The translations under genes were made by a program, and so were the position numbers. Below, one piece after another: positions 1 through 9,428 of a stretch of DNA of 50,113 bases (positions are counted from its first letter, which is position 1; every line of letters begins with the position of its first letter). Below the pieces are notes generated by a model that had not been told where the DNA came from, searched no databases, and saw nothing but the letters and a program-made list of their open reading frames with translations. Location of the stretch: NCBI GenBank assembly GCA_945875635.1, contig CAMCLD010000012.1:1-50113 (forward strand), given 5' to 3'. The DNA is from an uncultured Prevotella sp. GTDB taxonomy: Bacteria > Bacteroidota > Bacteroidia > Bacteroidales > Bacteroidaceae.

Positions 1-63
1 TTTTTGTTGCTCAGGTACTTATAAAAAAGTTAAACTAAAGTGCTGCGGAATTTAGGAACAAGT

Positions 64-2778
64 ATGAACGACGATAGAATGGACAATGAGGAATTGGAGG
101 ACAACGGTGTCATAGACGAAAATGGTCAGGATGAAAGTGTACATTCAGACTATAAACCCGTTGACCGCTTTGATGCGTCTGCTGTGCATCATTTGAGTGG
201 AATGTATCAGAACTGGTTCCTCGACTATGCCAGTTATGTTATTCTGGAGCGTGCTGTTCCACATATAGGAGATGGATTGAAGCCTGTTCAGCGCAGGATA
301 CTCCATTCCATGAAGCGCATGGATGATGGCAGGTATAACAAGGTGGCTAATATCGTAGGACATACCATGCAGTTCCATCCTCATGGAGATGCTTCAATCG
401 GTGATGCACTTGTCCAGTTGGGACAGAAAGACCTTCTTGTTGATACGCAGGGAAACTGGGGCAATATCCTTACTGGCGACCGGGCAGCTGCTCCTCGATA
501 TATAGAGGCTCGTCTATCCAAATTCGCCCTTGATACGGTCTTCAATCCAAAGACTACCAGATGGCAGCTGTCTTATGATGGAAGGAACAAGGAGCCAATA
601 ACGCTCCCAATAAAGTTTCCGTTACTGTTGGCGCAGGGTGCAGAAGGTATTGCTGTGGGACTCTCTTCAAAGATATTGCCGCACAATTTCGGAGAAATAT
701 GCAAGGCTGCAATCAGTTATCTCAAAGGTGAGGAATATCATTTATACCCCGACTTCCCTACAGGAGGCTCTATTGACGTGTCAAAATACAATGACGGTCA
801 ACGTGGTGGAGTCTTGAAGGTGAGGGCAAAGATAGAGAAATTTGACAGCAAGACACTTGTTATCCGAGAGATTCCTTTCACCAAAACCACTTCCACACTC
901 ATTGATAGTATCCTAAAGGCAGTGGAGAAGGGTAAAATCAAGGCAAAAAGGGTTGACGACAACACGGCGGCAGAGGTGGAGATTCTCATTCATCTTGCAC
1001 CAGGTGTGAGCAGCGACAAGACGATAGATGCCCTTTACGCTTTCTCAGACTGTGAGATAAACATCAGTCCCAACTGCTGTGTCATAGCTGACAATAGACC
1101 ATGTTTTCTTACTGTCTCTGATGTGTTGGAAGCTTCGGTAGAGAACACCAAGTCGCTGTTGAGGCAGGAGCTGGAGATACGCAAGCACGAATTGGAGGAG
1201 CAGTTGTTCTTTGCCTCGCTTGAGAGAATTTTCATTGAGGAGAGAATATATAAAGGAAAACCATTCGAGAATGCCACATCCACGGATGGACTGTGCGAAT
1301 ATATAGACGAGAGGCTCACTCCTTTCTATCCGCAGTTCATCAGGGAAGTGCGCAAGGATGACATACTGCGCCTCCTTGAGATAAAGATGCAGCGCATAGC
1401 AAAGTTCAGCAAGGATAAGAACGAGGAACTCATCAGGAGGATAGAGGAAGAGATAGCCTCTATCAATAGAGACCTTGACGATATGGTTGGAGTAACCGTC
1501 AGGTGGTATGAGTTCATTCTTGGCAAATATGGCGATGAGCATCCACGCAGGACAGAGATAAGGAACTTTGAGACAATAGAGGCTGCAAAGGTGGCGGAGG
1601 CAAACCAGAAACTGTATATTAACAGGCAGGAAGGCTTCATAGGAATGTCGCTAAAGAAAGATGAGTTTGTATGCAACTGTTCGGACATTGACGATGTCAT
1701 AATCTTCTATAGGAATGGTAAATACAAAGTTGTGAAGGTTGCAGACAAGATATTCGTAGGCAAGAACGTGATATATGTACAGGTGTTCAAGAAAAATGAC
1801 AGACGAACAACTTACAACGTTGTATTCCGTGATGGAAAGAAAGGCTTCTGTTTCATCAAACGTTTTAACGTCTCGAGCATAACGAGAGACAAAGAATATG
1901 ACCTCACTCAGGGCACTCCAGGCTCTAAGGTCATGTATTTCACAGCCAATCCCAATGGAGAGGCGGAGACCATCAAGGTTACATTGGATGCTACCGTTGC
2001 CACTAAATCAAGGATGGGAATATTCCTTGAGAGAAGTTTCGCAGATGTAAAGATTAAGGGAAGGGCTTCTAAAGGCAACATCCTTACCAAGAAGCCTGTG
2101 CATAGGATAGGTCTGAAGAGCCATGGCCGTTCGACTCTCGGAGGTAGGATGGTATGGTTCGACCCGGATGTGAACCGCATTAATTACGAGGAGCATGGCA
2201 GATGCCTTGGCGAGTTCAGCGATGGCGACAAGATACTTGTAGTACTTGCCAATGGTGATTTCTACGTGACCGACTTCGATGCCAACAATCACTATGAGAG
2301 CAATATCCTGCGCATTGAGAAGTTTGATGCCAACAAGGTGTGGACAGCTGTCGTGCTCGATGCTGACAATCAAGGATACCCATATCTGAAACGGTTTATA
2401 ATGGAGGCTGGCAAAAAACATCAGAATTTCGTAGGCGACAATCCTTCCTCAACTTTGTGCCTGCTTAGTGATACCGTCTATCCGCGCATTGAGGTGACAT
2501 TCGGAGGTGTTGACTCGGCAAGACCATCCGTGGAGATTGACGCAGAGACGTTTGTCGGAGTGAAGGGATTCAAGGCCAAGGGCAAGAGGATAACTACATG
2601 GGTGACAGACAGCATAAAGGAACTTGAACCATTGAGAATGCCTGAGGAGAAGGAGGAACCAGACTGCGATGACGAAGTTGAGGATATGGAGAATCTTGAC
2701 CCTGATGCCGGCAAGAGTGAGCAGCAGGTTATTGACGAGATGACAGGACAATTAAGCCTTTTCCCAGATGAATATTAA
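64..2778 (+). CDS. parC: DNA topoisomerase IV / gyrase-type subunit A (ParC-like)
   Basis: This is a type IIA topoisomerase A subunit, which cuts and rejoins both DNA strands to relax or unlink chromosomes. The N-terminal breakage-reunion domain is clear: a segment ending GDGLKPVQRRIL near residues 70-82, HPHGDAS near 104, and AAAPRYIEARL with the catalytic tyrosine near residue 146. A coiled-coil tower follows, then a degenerate beta-propeller tail and a very acidic C-terminus. At about 900 residues it matches the Bacteroidetes ParC-like paralogue rather than the main GyrA, which carries a clearer GyrA box. The ATG at 64 is preferred; a GTG at 40 would add eight residues. The next gene overlaps its 3' end by 11 bases, so the two are probably co-transcribed. 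The partner B subunit is not visible and may lie upstream of the window. Confidence 0.92.
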   Translation: MNDDRMDNEELEDNGVIDENGQDESVHSDYKPVDRFDASAVHHLSGMYQNWFLDYASYVILERAVPHIGDGLKPVQRRILHSMKRMDDGRYNKVANIVGHTMQFHPHGDASIGDALVQLGQKDLLVDTQGNWGNILTGDRAAAPRYIEARLSKFALDTVFNPKTTRWQLSYDGRNKEPITLPIKFPLLLAQGAEGIAVGLSSKILPHNFGEICKAAISYLKGEEYHLYPDFPTGGSIDVSKYNDGQRGGVLKVRAKIEKFDSKTLVIREIPFTKTTSTLIDSILKAVEKGKIKAKRVDDNTAAEVEILIHLAPGVSSDKTIDALYAFSDCEINISPNCCVIADNRPCFLTVSDVLEASVENTKSLLRQELEIRKHELEEQLFFASLERIFIEERIYKGKPFENATSTDGLCEYIDERLTPFYPQFIREVRKDDILRLLEIKMQRIAKFSKDKNEELIRRIEEEIASINRDLDDMVGVTVRWYEFILGKYGDEHPRRTEIRNFETIEAAKVAEANQKLYINRQEGFIGMSLKKDEFVCNCSDIDDVIIFYRNGKYKVVKVADKIFVGKNVIYVQVFKKNDRRTTYNVVFRDGKKGFCFIKRFNVSSITRDKEYDLTQGTPGSKVMYFTANPNGEAETIKVTLDATVATKSRMGIFLERSFADVKIKGRASKGNILTKKPVHRIGLKSHGRSTLGGRMVWFDPDVNRINYEEHGRCLGEFSDGDKILVVLANGDFYVTDFDANNHYESNILRIEKFDANKVWTAVVLDADNQGYPYLKRFIMEAGKKHQNFVGDNPSSTLCLLSDTVYPRIEVTFGGVDSARPSVEIDAETFVGVKGFKAKGKRITTWVTDSIKELEPLRMPEEKEEPDCDDEVEDMENLDPDAGKSEQQVIDEMTGQLSLFPDEY

Positions 2779-3613
2779 CGGTATCATAAGGTCGTTGTTG
2801 GCTGCCTTGCTTTTGCAGCCTGTCGTGTCTGTAGCCCAGGACGGAGGCGACAGCGTGTCAGCAGCCCATAACATAGATAGTCGTATTGTCCATAATGCGA
2901 GAATGATTGCCGTGGGTGCGACAGATGTACTTGATACGTATCTCTCTCCGGAAAAATATACAGGAATTGAGATGCGATATATGTCGCATACCACCAAACC
3001 CACAAGGTTCGATAGGTTTTCCATGGTACTTTCCCATCAGGGAGAACTTCTTAAGGCGCACAACCGTGCTGACAACAATGACGAGATAGGCGGATATTAT
3101 AATTTCCACTATGCATGGAGATATAACTGGAACGCGATGGGAGGAAAACTGCATCTTGAGGCTGGAGCCGGTGCTGATGTCCTGTTGGGATTCATCTACA
3201 ATTTGCGAAACGGCAATAATCCTGCACAGGCTAAGATGTCTTTGTCTATAGTCCCGTCAGCAGCGGCGGTATATAATTTCAATGCATGGCACAAACCTTT
3301 CTCCTTGCGTTACGAGGTGTTCGTTCCTCTCGCCGGCATCATGTTCTCGCCCAATTACGGGCAATCATATCATGAGATATTCAACAAAGGCGACTACGAC
3401 CACAACATAGCTTTCACATATCCGGGAAATGCCCCGTCGCTGAGCCATAGCCTATCCCTTGATTTCCCATTGGGAAAGACGTGGGTAAGGATTGGATATA
3501 TGGGCGACTGCCGCCAGTCTAAGGTTAACGAACTCAAGTACCATAACTATTCCCACATGTTCATGCTTGGAATAGTCAGGCATTTCTCCATAACAAAATA
3601 CCGTCCAAGATAA
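2768..3613 (+). CDS. DUF3316-type secreted or outer-membrane protein
   Basis: The product has 281 residues and begins with a signal peptide (hydrophobic run near residues 6-20, cleavage around VSVAQ). The rest is rich in alternating aromatic and polar segments such as YYNFHYAWRYNW and ends in RHFSITKYRPR, which suggests a small beta-barrel or periplasmic beta protein. Content and position after a ParC-like gene fit the DUF3316 family of Bacteroidetes, whose function is unknown. The start codon lies inside the 3' end of the topoisomerase gene (11-base overlap), implying translational coupling. The family assignment is from memory of the sequence type and is moderate in certainty. Confidence 0.75.
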   Translation: MNINGIIRSLLAALLLQPVVSVAQDGGDSVSAAHNIDSRIVHNARMIAVGATDVLDTYLSPEKYTGIEMRYMSHTTKPTRFDRFSMVLSHQGELLKAHNRADNNDEIGGYYNFHYAWRYNWNAMGGKLHLEAGAGADVLLGFIYNLRNGNNPAQAKMSLSIVPSAAAVYNFNAWHKPFSLRYEVFVPLAGIMFSPNYGQSYHEIFNKGDYDHNIAFTYPGNAPSLSHSLSLDFPLGKTWVRIGYMGDCRQSKVNELKYHNYSHMFMLGIVRHFSITKYRPR

Positions 3614-3628
3614 AACACTATCTGTAAT

Positions 3629-4651
3629 ATGAAGCGACAATACCTTATTATATATATATACTCCATGCTGATGTGTGCGTTTTGTCTCATATCGTGCATC
3701 GATGAGGATGAATACGAGGACAGTCCAAACGGCAATTTCGAGGCCTTATGGAAGATAATAGACGAGCATTATTGCTTTTTCGACTATAAGAACAAAAGCT
3801 ATGGACTTGACTGGGACGAGGTGCACGAAAGATATGTACGCCAGTTCCATTCCGGAATGACAGAAGGGCAGATGTTCGAGGTTATGGCAAGGATGCTTTC
3901 CGAGCTGAGGGACGGACATGTCAACTTGTATTCCGATTTCGACGTAGGCAGGGAGTGGTCGTGGCATGAAGACTATCCCTCTAATTTCTCTGACACCCTT
4001 GAACGTAAATACCTTGGCACAGACTACCGCATTGCATCGGGAATGAAATACCGCATACTCGACGACAACATTGGGTACATCAGGTGTGCCACCTTTGAGA
4101 ACAACATGGGTGGTGGCAGCCTTGACAACATATTCCTTTTCCTCGCTCCCACAAACGGACTCGTCATTGATATAAGAGACAATGGGGGCGGACTGCTAAC
4201 CTCGGCTGAGGAACTTGCAGCACGCTTCACCAATGAGGATATCCTTGTGGGATACATTAGGCATAAGACAGGCAAGGGACATTCTGATTTCAGCTCCATG
4301 GAAGAGCAGAGGCTCAAACCTTCTAAGGGGCTGAGGTGGCAAAAGAAGGTAGCTATACTAACTAACCGCTCTGTTTATAGCGCAGCTAATGAGTTTGTCA
4401 AATACATGAGGTGCTGTCCCGGAGTAGTCGTAGTGGGCGACAAGACAGGTGGAGGTGCAGGACTACCTTTCACAAGCGAACTTCCAAATGGATGGGGTGT
4501 GCGCTTCTCAGCCTGCCCCATGTACGACCGTGACGGAAATGACACGGAATTCGGCATAGAGCCAGACTATTATGTCGCACTCAAGGATGACGACCTTGAT
4601 AGAGGAGAAGACACAATAATAGAGTTTGCAAGACAACTTTTAAGGAAATAA
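3629..4651 (+). CDS. S41-family peptidase lipoprotein (tail-specific protease type)
   Basis: This 340-residue protein starts with a lipoprotein signal (KRQYLIIYIYSMLMCAFCLISC). Acylation is predicted at Cys23, and the acidic stretch IDEDEYED that follows resembles the surface-export signal of Bacteroidetes lipoproteins. The body fits the S41 C-terminal processing peptidase fold: GYIRCATFENN, then LVIDIRDNGGG, then NRSVYSAANEF carrying the likely catalytic serine, and GDKTGGGAG. No PDZ domain is obvious, so it is a short S41 member. It lies 15 bases after the DUF3316-type gene and is probably in the same transcript. Substrate is unknown; a role in envelope protein turnover is inferred. Confidence 0.85.
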   Translation: MKRQYLIIYIYSMLMCAFCLISCIDEDEYEDSPNGNFEALWKIIDEHYCFFDYKNKSYGLDWDEVHERYVRQFHSGMTEGQMFEVMARMLSELRDGHVNLYSDFDVGREWSWHEDYPSNFSDTLERKYLGTDYRIASGMKYRILDDNIGYIRCATFENNMGGGSLDNIFLFLAPTNGLVIDIRDNGGGLLTSAEELAARFTNEDILVGYIRHKTGKGHSDFSSMEEQRLKPSKGLRWQKKVAILTNRSVYSAANEFVKYMRCCPGVVVVGDKTGGGAGLPFTSELPNGWGVRFSACPMYDRDGNDTEFGIEPDYYVALKDDDLDRGEDTIIEFARQLLRK

Positions 4652-4683
4652 TTTGGTTGTTAGCCAATAAAGTCTTAACTTTG
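4652..4683 (+). promoter_or_regulatory. Bacteroidetes-type promoter for tRNA-Leu
   Basis: TTTG at 4652-4655 is followed after 20 bases by TAACTTTG at 4676-4683. This is a full match to the Bacteroidetes housekeeping promoter (TTTG, 19-21 bases, TAnnTTTG). The tRNA begins 13 bases downstream. Confidence 0.8.
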
Positions 4684-4695
4684 CAACCGCAAACT

Positions 4696-4776
4696 GCACC
4701 TGTGGCGGAATTGGTAGACGCGCCAGACTTAGGATCTGGTGTCTCAGACGTGTAGGTTCGAGTCCTATCAGGTGTA
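4696..4776 (+). tRNA. tRNA-Leu (anticodon TAG)
   Basis: The acceptor stem GCACCTG (4696-4702) pairs with CAGGTGT (4769-4775), with one G-U pair, and A4776 is the discriminator base. The anticodon arm is CCAGA, loop CTTAGGA, TCTGG, giving anticodon TAG for CUN leucine codons. The T arm is GTAGG, TTCGAGT, CCTAT. The variable arm is short for a class II tRNA. CCA is not encoded. A hairpin terminator follows. Confidence 0.95.
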
Positions 4777-4788
4777 CTTATTTTATGG

Positions 4789-4823
4789 GCGTATCGGGTA
4801 TGATAATCCTGATACGCTCTTTT
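4789..4823 (+). terminator. Terminator after tRNA-Leu
   Basis: GCGTATC (4789-4795) pairs with GATACGC (4811-4817), and TCTTTTC follows, 12 bases past the tRNA end. Confidence 0.7.
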
Positions 4824-5084
4824 CAATTTACCCGGAATCCCCCATTCAGTATCCTTTTCAGTACTGCCATTTTGGTACTGAAGTACCAAACCGCTGGTAC
4901 TGGAGTCCCTCATGGTTTCTATTGCCTTTGAAAACAATATCTTTGCCATTGTCAAACATATATATTAAGTTTCGTTTGTCAGAAAGCATTAATAATCTGT
5001 ATTTTTCAACTTTTTAGTACACATATTGCCATTATGTCAATAATAATTTGTATTTTTGCGCCACAATAATACGTATTAGTAATA
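4824..5084 (+). promoter_or_regulatory. purB upstream region with paired GGTACT inverted repeats
   Basis: TTTGGTACT (4871-4879) and AGTACCAAA (4882-4890) form a 9-bp perfect inverted repeat with a 2-base centre. A second imperfect copy, GGTACTGGAGTCCC (4896-4909), lies 22 bp further on, about two helical turns. A TATTTTTG element at 5051-5058, with TTG at 5026-5028, is a plausible purB promoter, although the spacing is one or two bases long. No gene is seen here. Confidence 0.45.
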
Positions 5085-6431
5085 ATGGAATTGGATGTGT
5101 TGACCGCAGTATCGCCTATAGACGGTCGTTATAGAAGCAAGACAGAGAGTTTAGGAGAGTATTTCTCAGAGTATGCACTTATCAGATACCGTATTCGGGT
5201 AGAAATAGAATACTTTATCACATTGTGTGAGTTGCCCCTTCCGCAGCTTGCAGGTTTCAACCATGACCTGTTTGAAACGTTGCGTGACATTTACCGCAAT
5301 TTCGATGAGGACAGTGCTGCCCGCGTGAAGGATATAGAGAAGGTGACTAATCATGACGTGAAGGCTGTGGAATACTTCATAAAAGAGGAATTCGACAAGA
5401 TTGGAGGTCTGGATAACTACAAGGAGTTCATTCATTTCGGACTAACCTCACAGGATATCAACAACACGAGTGTGCCTTTGTCGCTGAAAGAAGCCCTTGC
5501 TGATGTGTATGTTCCCATGATAGAAGAGCTGATAGCCAAGCTTGAGGCTTTTGCTGAGGAATGGAAGGATGTGTCCATGCTTGCCAAGACCCATGGTCAG
5601 CCTGCTTCTCCCACAAGGCTGGGCAAAGAGATAGAAGTGTTCGCTTACAGGCTGCGCGAGCAGCTGAGCCAGCTTAGGAATTGTAAGATAAGTGCAAAGT
5701 TTGGTGGTGCAACAGGCAACTACAACGCCCACCATGTAGCCTATCCACAATATGACTGGAAAGTTTTCGGCAATCGTTTCGTGAGCGAGAAACTGGGACT
5801 TGAGCGTGAGCAGTACACCACGCAAATTAGCAACTACGACAACTTGTGTGCCGTCTTTGATGCCATAAAAAGGATTAACACAATAATCATTGACCTTGAC
5901 CGTGACTTCTGGATGTATATCTCGATGGAGTATTTCAAGCAGAAGATAAAGGCGGGAGAAGTGGGTTCAAGTGCGATGCCGCACAAGGTAAATCCTATAG
6001 ACTTTGAGAACAGCGAGGGCAACCTTGGCATTGCTAATGCCGTGTTGCAGTTCCTTTCCATGAAACTGCCTGTGAGCCGCCTTCAGCGTGACCTTACAGA
6101 CTCTACCGTATTGAGGAACATCGGAGTGCCACTCGGACATGGACTCATTGCCATGCAGAGTACGCTAAAGGGTCTTGGAAAACTAATACTCAACGAGGAA
6201 AAAATTTACAACGACCTTGATGCCACTTGGGCTGTTGTGGCAGAGGCGGTTCAGACAATACTCAGAAGGGAGGCCTATCCTCATCCTTATGAGGCATTGA
6301 AAGCACTGACACGTACTAACCAGCATATAACAGCCGAATCGATACATGACTTTGTCAGCGGTCTTGATGTGAGTGATGATGTTAAAAAGGAAATCCTTGC
6401 CATCACGCCACACAATTATACAGGAATATGA
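5085..6431 (+). CDS. purB: Adenylosuccinate lyase
   Basis: PurB catalyses two fumarate-releasing steps: SAICAR to AICAR, and adenylosuccinate to AMP, in purine synthesis in the cytoplasm. The fumarase/aspartase superfamily signature GSSAMPHKVNP is present near residues 294-304, followed by IDFENSEGN. The upstream KTHGQPASPTRLGKE region carries the conserved active-site histidine, and FGLTSQDINNT is also typical. Length (448 residues) fits the E. coli-like PurB class. The ATG at 5085 begins MELDVLTAVSPIDGRY, the usual N-terminus. The next gene follows after 63 bases and may be co-transcribed. Confidence 0.97.
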   Translation: MELDVLTAVSPIDGRYRSKTESLGEYFSEYALIRYRIRVEIEYFITLCELPLPQLAGFNHDLFETLRDIYRNFDEDSAARVKDIEKVTNHDVKAVEYFIKEEFDKIGGLDNYKEFIHFGLTSQDINNTSVPLSLKEALADVYVPMIEELIAKLEAFAEEWKDVSMLAKTHGQPASPTRLGKEIEVFAYRLREQLSQLRNCKISAKFGGATGNYNAHHVAYPQYDWKVFGNRFVSEKLGLEREQYTTQISNYDNLCAVFDAIKRINTIIIDLDRDFWMYISMEYFKQKIKAGEVGSSAMPHKVNPIDFENSEGNLGIANAVLQFLSMKLPVSRLQRDLTDSTVLRNIGVPLGHGLIAMQSTLKGLGKLILNEEKIYNDLDATWAVVAEAVQTILRREAYPHPYEALKALTRTNQHITAESIHDFVSGLDVSDDVKKEILAITPHNYTGI

Positions 6432-6494
6432 ATGATATTGAAATAAGATAACATATTATTAACCGAGCCGTGAGGCTCAAAAAACTAGAAGGAA

Positions 6495-7946
6495 ATGTCG
6501 GAAGAAATGGAAAACAAGCCTGTACAGTCTGCCGAAGAGAATGGGAACAGCCGTGAGGGCCGTCCGTCTGTAGGACATGCAGGGTATCAGAGTGACTATA
6601 ATGCCAGTGCACGCCAGCAGCGTCCACGCATAAGGACTACGCGTGCATACAGCAGTGAGAGAGGAAACAACGGTGAGGGCGGCTTCCGTCCGGAAGGCTT
6701 TGGAGGCGGACTACAGAGTGGTTCTCAGCAGCGTCCACAAAGCAGCTACCGTCCAAAATATAACAATAATTATCAACAGAATGGTAATTCCGGTTACTAT
6801 TCAAGATACAATAATGAAGAGGGCGGCTACCAGCCAAGACAGCAAGGTGGTTATCAGTCAAGACCTCAGCAAGGTGGTTACCAGCCAAGACCTCATCAAG
6901 GTGGTTATCAGCCAAGACAGCAAGGTGGTTACCAGCCAAGACAGCAAGGTGGTTACCAGCCAAGACAGCAAGGCGGCTATCAGCCAAGACCTCAGCAGGG
7001 CGGTTACCAGCCAAGGCCACAACAGGGAGCCTATCGTCCAAGATACAATAATGAAGAGGGCGGCTACCAGCCAAGACCTCAGCAGGGAGGCTATCGCCCA
7101 AGACCTTATGGATATGGCAACCATCCGCAGCAGGGTGGCATGAGACAACATGTTCCCAGCTACAATCTAAATGCTAAATACAGCATGAAGAAGAGGATTG
7201 AGTACAAGGAAGAGAACTTTGATCCCAACGAGCCTGTACGCCTTAACAAATTCCTTGCAAATGCTGGTATTTGCAGCCGCCGTGAGGCTGACGAGCATAT
7301 ACAGGCAGGACTTGTGAAGGTTAATGGAGAGGTGGTGACAGAACTTGGCACCAAGGTTATGCGTACAGACGAGATAACCTACAAGGATACTCCTGTGAAC
7401 CTTGAGAAAAAGGTATATATACTGCTTAACAAGCCGAAAGACTGCGTTACAACAAGCGATGACCCACAGCAGAGAAAGACTGTGATGGACATTGTTAAGA
7501 ACGTATGTCCTGAGAGAATATATCCTGTTGGACGCCTTGACCGCAATACCACAGGTGTGCTTCTGCTTACAAACGATGGCGACCTTGCCAGTAAGCTGAC
7601 CCACCCTAAATTCCTGAAAAAGAAAGTCTATCACGTTTATCTCGACAAAAATGTGACAGCTCATGACATGCAGCAGATTGCAGAAGGCATAACACTTGAT
7701 GACGGCGAGATACATGCCGACCAGATAGAATATGCAAGCAATACCGACAAGAGTCAGGTGGGTATTGAGATTCACAGCGGCAAGAACCGCATAGTGCGCA
7801 GAATCTTTGAGAGCCTTGGCTATAGAGTCGTGAAGCTTGACAGGGTGCTGTTTGCAGGACTGACCAAGAAGAATCTCCGACGTGGCGACTGGAGATTCCT
7901 CACGGAGAAAGAGGTTGAGATGCTGCGTATGGGCGCTTTCGAGTAA
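6495..7946 (+). CDS. 16S/23S rRNA pseudouridine synthase (RsuA/RluB type) with repeat-rich N-terminal tail
   Basis: The C-terminal half is an RsuA/RluB-type pseudouridine synthase that isomerises specific uridines in rRNA. An S4 RNA-binding domain (VRLNKFLANAGICSRREAD) lies near residues 240-290. The catalytic motif GRLDRNTTGVLLLTNDGDL, with the active Asp, lies near residue 348, and IHSGKNRIVRRIFESLGY follows. The first 230 residues are low complexity, Gly/Gln/Tyr/Arg-rich, with about eleven GGYQPRQQ-like units, and are probably disordered and RNA-binding. Similar long tails occur in Bacteroidetes orthologues. The exact target uridine cannot be told from sequence. A small hairpin (GAGCC, GTGA, GGCTC near 6465-6478) precedes the start. 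asnS follows after 24 bases. Confidence 0.93.
   Translation: MSEEMENKPVQSAEENGNSREGRPSVGHAGYQSDYNASARQQRPRIRTTRAYSSERGNNGEGGFRPEGFGGGLQSGSQQRPQSSYRPKYNNNYQQNGNSGYYSRYNNEEGGYQPRQQGGYQSRPQQGGYQPRPHQGGYQPRQQGGYQPRQQGGYQPRQQGGYQPRPQQGGYQPRPQQGAYRPRYNNEEGGYQPRPQQGGYRPRPYGYGNHPQQGGMRQHVPSYNLNAKYSMKKRIEYKEENFDPNEPVRLNKFLANAGICSRREADEHIQAGLVKVNGEVVTELGTKVMRTDEITYKDTPVNLEKKVYILLNKPKDCVTTSDDPQQRKTVMDIVKNVCPERIYPVGRLDRNTTGVLLLTNDGDLASKLTHPKFLKKKVYHVYLDKNVTAHDMQQIAEGITLDDGEIHADQIEYASNTDKSQVGIEIHSGKNRIVRRIFESLGYRVVKLDRVLFAGLTKKNLRRGDWRFLTEKEVEMLRMGAFE
6822..7110 (+). repeat. In-frame 24/27-bp tandem repeats encoding GGYQPRQQ-type units
   Basis: About eleven tandem units within the pseudouridine synthase gene encode GGYQPRQQ, GGYQPRPQQ, GGYQSRPQQ and similar. 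One unit is interrupted by YNNEE, a phrase that also occurs just before the array. Several units are nearly identical at the DNA level, so copy number could vary without breaking the frame. Confidence 0.9.
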
Positions 7947-7970
7947 AAACAAACACAAGAATACATTTTT

Positions 7971-9365
7971 ATGAAAAGGACTAAGATTGTCGATGCCCTG
8001 AGAAGCACCGACTATGGAAAAGAAATTAATGTCAAAGGATGGGTGCGTACTCATAGAAGCAGCAAGGCTGTCGATTTCATAGCACTTAACGATGGTTCAA
8101 CCATAAAGAACATACAGCTTGTGGTTGACCCTTCCCGTCATAACTACGAAATGCTCAAGTCAATCACCACTGGTGCATGCCTCAGTGCCAGCGGAATCCT
8201 TGTAGAAAGTCAAGGTAAGGGACAGACCGTTGAGATACAATGTGAGACTATAGAGCTCTATGGATTATGTGGAAGTGACTATCCCATGCAGAAGAAAGGA
8301 CAGTCTTTCGAGTATATGCGCCAGCATGCACACATGAGACTCCGCACCAACACATTCGGAGCTGTGATGCGCATACGCCATAATATGGCGATAGCAATAC
8401 ATCAGTTCTTCCACGAACATGGATTCTTCTATTTCCACACTCCGCTCATCACGGCAAGCGACTGCGAGGGAGCAGGCGAGATGTTCCAGGTTACGACCAA
8501 GAACCTTTATGACCTTAAGAAAGACGAAGAGGGTAAGATTATCTATGATGATGACTTCTTTGGAAAGATGACATCGCTAACCGTCAGCGGACAGCTTGAG
8601 GGTGAGCTGGGAGCTACTGCCCTTGGTGCCATATATACCTTCGGACCAACATTCCGTGCAGAGAACTCCAATACCCCAAGACATCTTGCAGAGTTCTGGA
8701 TGATTGAGCCGGAAGTGGCTTTCATAGAACTGAACGACCTCATGGACCTTGAGGAGGAATTCATCAAATATTGTGTGAAATGGGCTCTTGACAACTGTAA
8801 GGATGACCTTGCCTTTCTCAACCAGATGATAGACAAGACTCTCATCGAGCGTCTTGAGGGTGTGCTTAAAGACTCTTTTGTCAGACTTCCATATACAGAA
8901 GGTATAAAGATACTTGAGGAAGCGGTGGCGAACGGTCATAAGTTCGAGAATCCTATTTCATGGGGTATGGACCTTGCAAGTGAGCACGAGAGATTCCTTG
9001 TAGAACATCACTTCAGGAAACCAGTCATCATGACAGACTATCCTAAGGATATCAAGGCTTTCTATATGAAGATTAACGAAGATGGAAAGACTGTGCAGGG
9101 TACAGATGTGCTGTTCCCACAGATTGGAGAAATCATAGGCGGTTCCGTAAGAGAGGAAAGCTACGAGAAACTCATTGGCGAGATAGAACGCCGTGGAATA
9201 CCAATGAAGGATATGTGGTGGTATCTTGACACTCGTAAATACGGTACGTGTCCACATGGTGGTTTCGGACTTGGTTTCGAGCGTCTTATTCTTTTCGTTA
9301 CAGGTATGCAGAATATCCGTGACGTAATTCCGTTCCCAAGAACTCCAAAGAATGCTGAGTTCTAA
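7971..9365 (+). CDS. asnS: Asparaginyl-tRNA synthetase
   Basis: AsnRS charges tRNA-Asn with asparagine using ATP. This 464-residue class IIb synthetase has an N-terminal OB-fold anticodon-binding domain ([23 protein letters not shown]). Class II motif 2 is [21 protein letters not shown] near residues 230-250, and motif 3 is [27 protein letters not shown] near the C-terminus. The [11 protein letters not shown] and [11 protein letters not shown] segments favour Asn over Asp specificity. It lies 24 bases after the pseudouridine synthase gene, probably in the same operon, and ends before a long hairpin at 9374-9418. Confidence 0.97.
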   Translation: MKRTKIVDALRSTDYGKEINVKGWVRTHRSSKAVDFIALNDGSTIKNIQLVVDPSRHNYEMLKSITTGACLSASGILVESQGKGQTVEIQCETIELYGLCGSDYPMQKKGQSFEYMRQHAHMRLRTNTFGAVMRIRHNMAIAIHQFFHEHGFFYFHTPLITASDCEGAGEMFQVTTKNLYDLKKDEEGKIIYDDDFFGKMTSLTVSGQLEGELGATALGAIYTFGPTFRAENSNTPRHLAEFWMIEPEVAFIELNDLMDLEEEFIKYCVKWALDNCKDDLAFLNQMIDKTLIERLEGVLKDSFVRLPYTEGIKILEEAVANGHKFENPISWGMDLASEHERFLVEHHFRKPVIMTDYPKDIKAFYMKINEDGKTVQGTDVLFPQIGEIIGGSVREESYEKLIGEIERRGIPMKDMWWYLDTRKYGTCPHGGFGLGFERLILFVTGMQNIRDVIPFPRTPKNAEF

Positions 9366-9373
9366 GACTTTTT

Positions 9374-9418
9374 GAGGAGTAAGGATGGGAGGTCATAACT
9401 CACCCATCCTTACTCCTC
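9374..9418. terminator. Convergent hairpin between asnS and the cvfB-like gene
   Basis: GAGGAGTAAGGATGGG (9374-9389) and CCCATCCTTACTCCTC (9403-9418) form a perfect 16-bp stem with a 13-base loop, between two converging genes. A clean T-run is missing on either side. The right arm resembles a motif seen again near 36.08, 38.94 and 39.0 kb. Confidence 0.65.
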
Positions 9419-9428
9419 ATCTAATATA

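Noticed and set aside
1045..1542. 165-codon minus-strand frame inside the topoisomerase gene
   Set aside because: Antisense shadow of a well-supported gene; no start signal or family features.
64..2778. Calling this gene gyrA
   Set aside because: The length, acidic tail and DUF3316-type neighbour fit the second, ParC-like subunit of Bacteroidetes; a clear GyrA-box was not seen.
7167..8054. 295-codon open frame on the minus strand opposite the pseudouridine synthase and asnS
   Set aside because: It lies wholly antisense to two clear genes, spans their junction and matches no protein pattern.
9374..9418. Insertion-sequence end or attachment site
   Set aside because: The perfect stem sits between converging genes with no transposase or duplication, so a shared terminator is the simpler reading.
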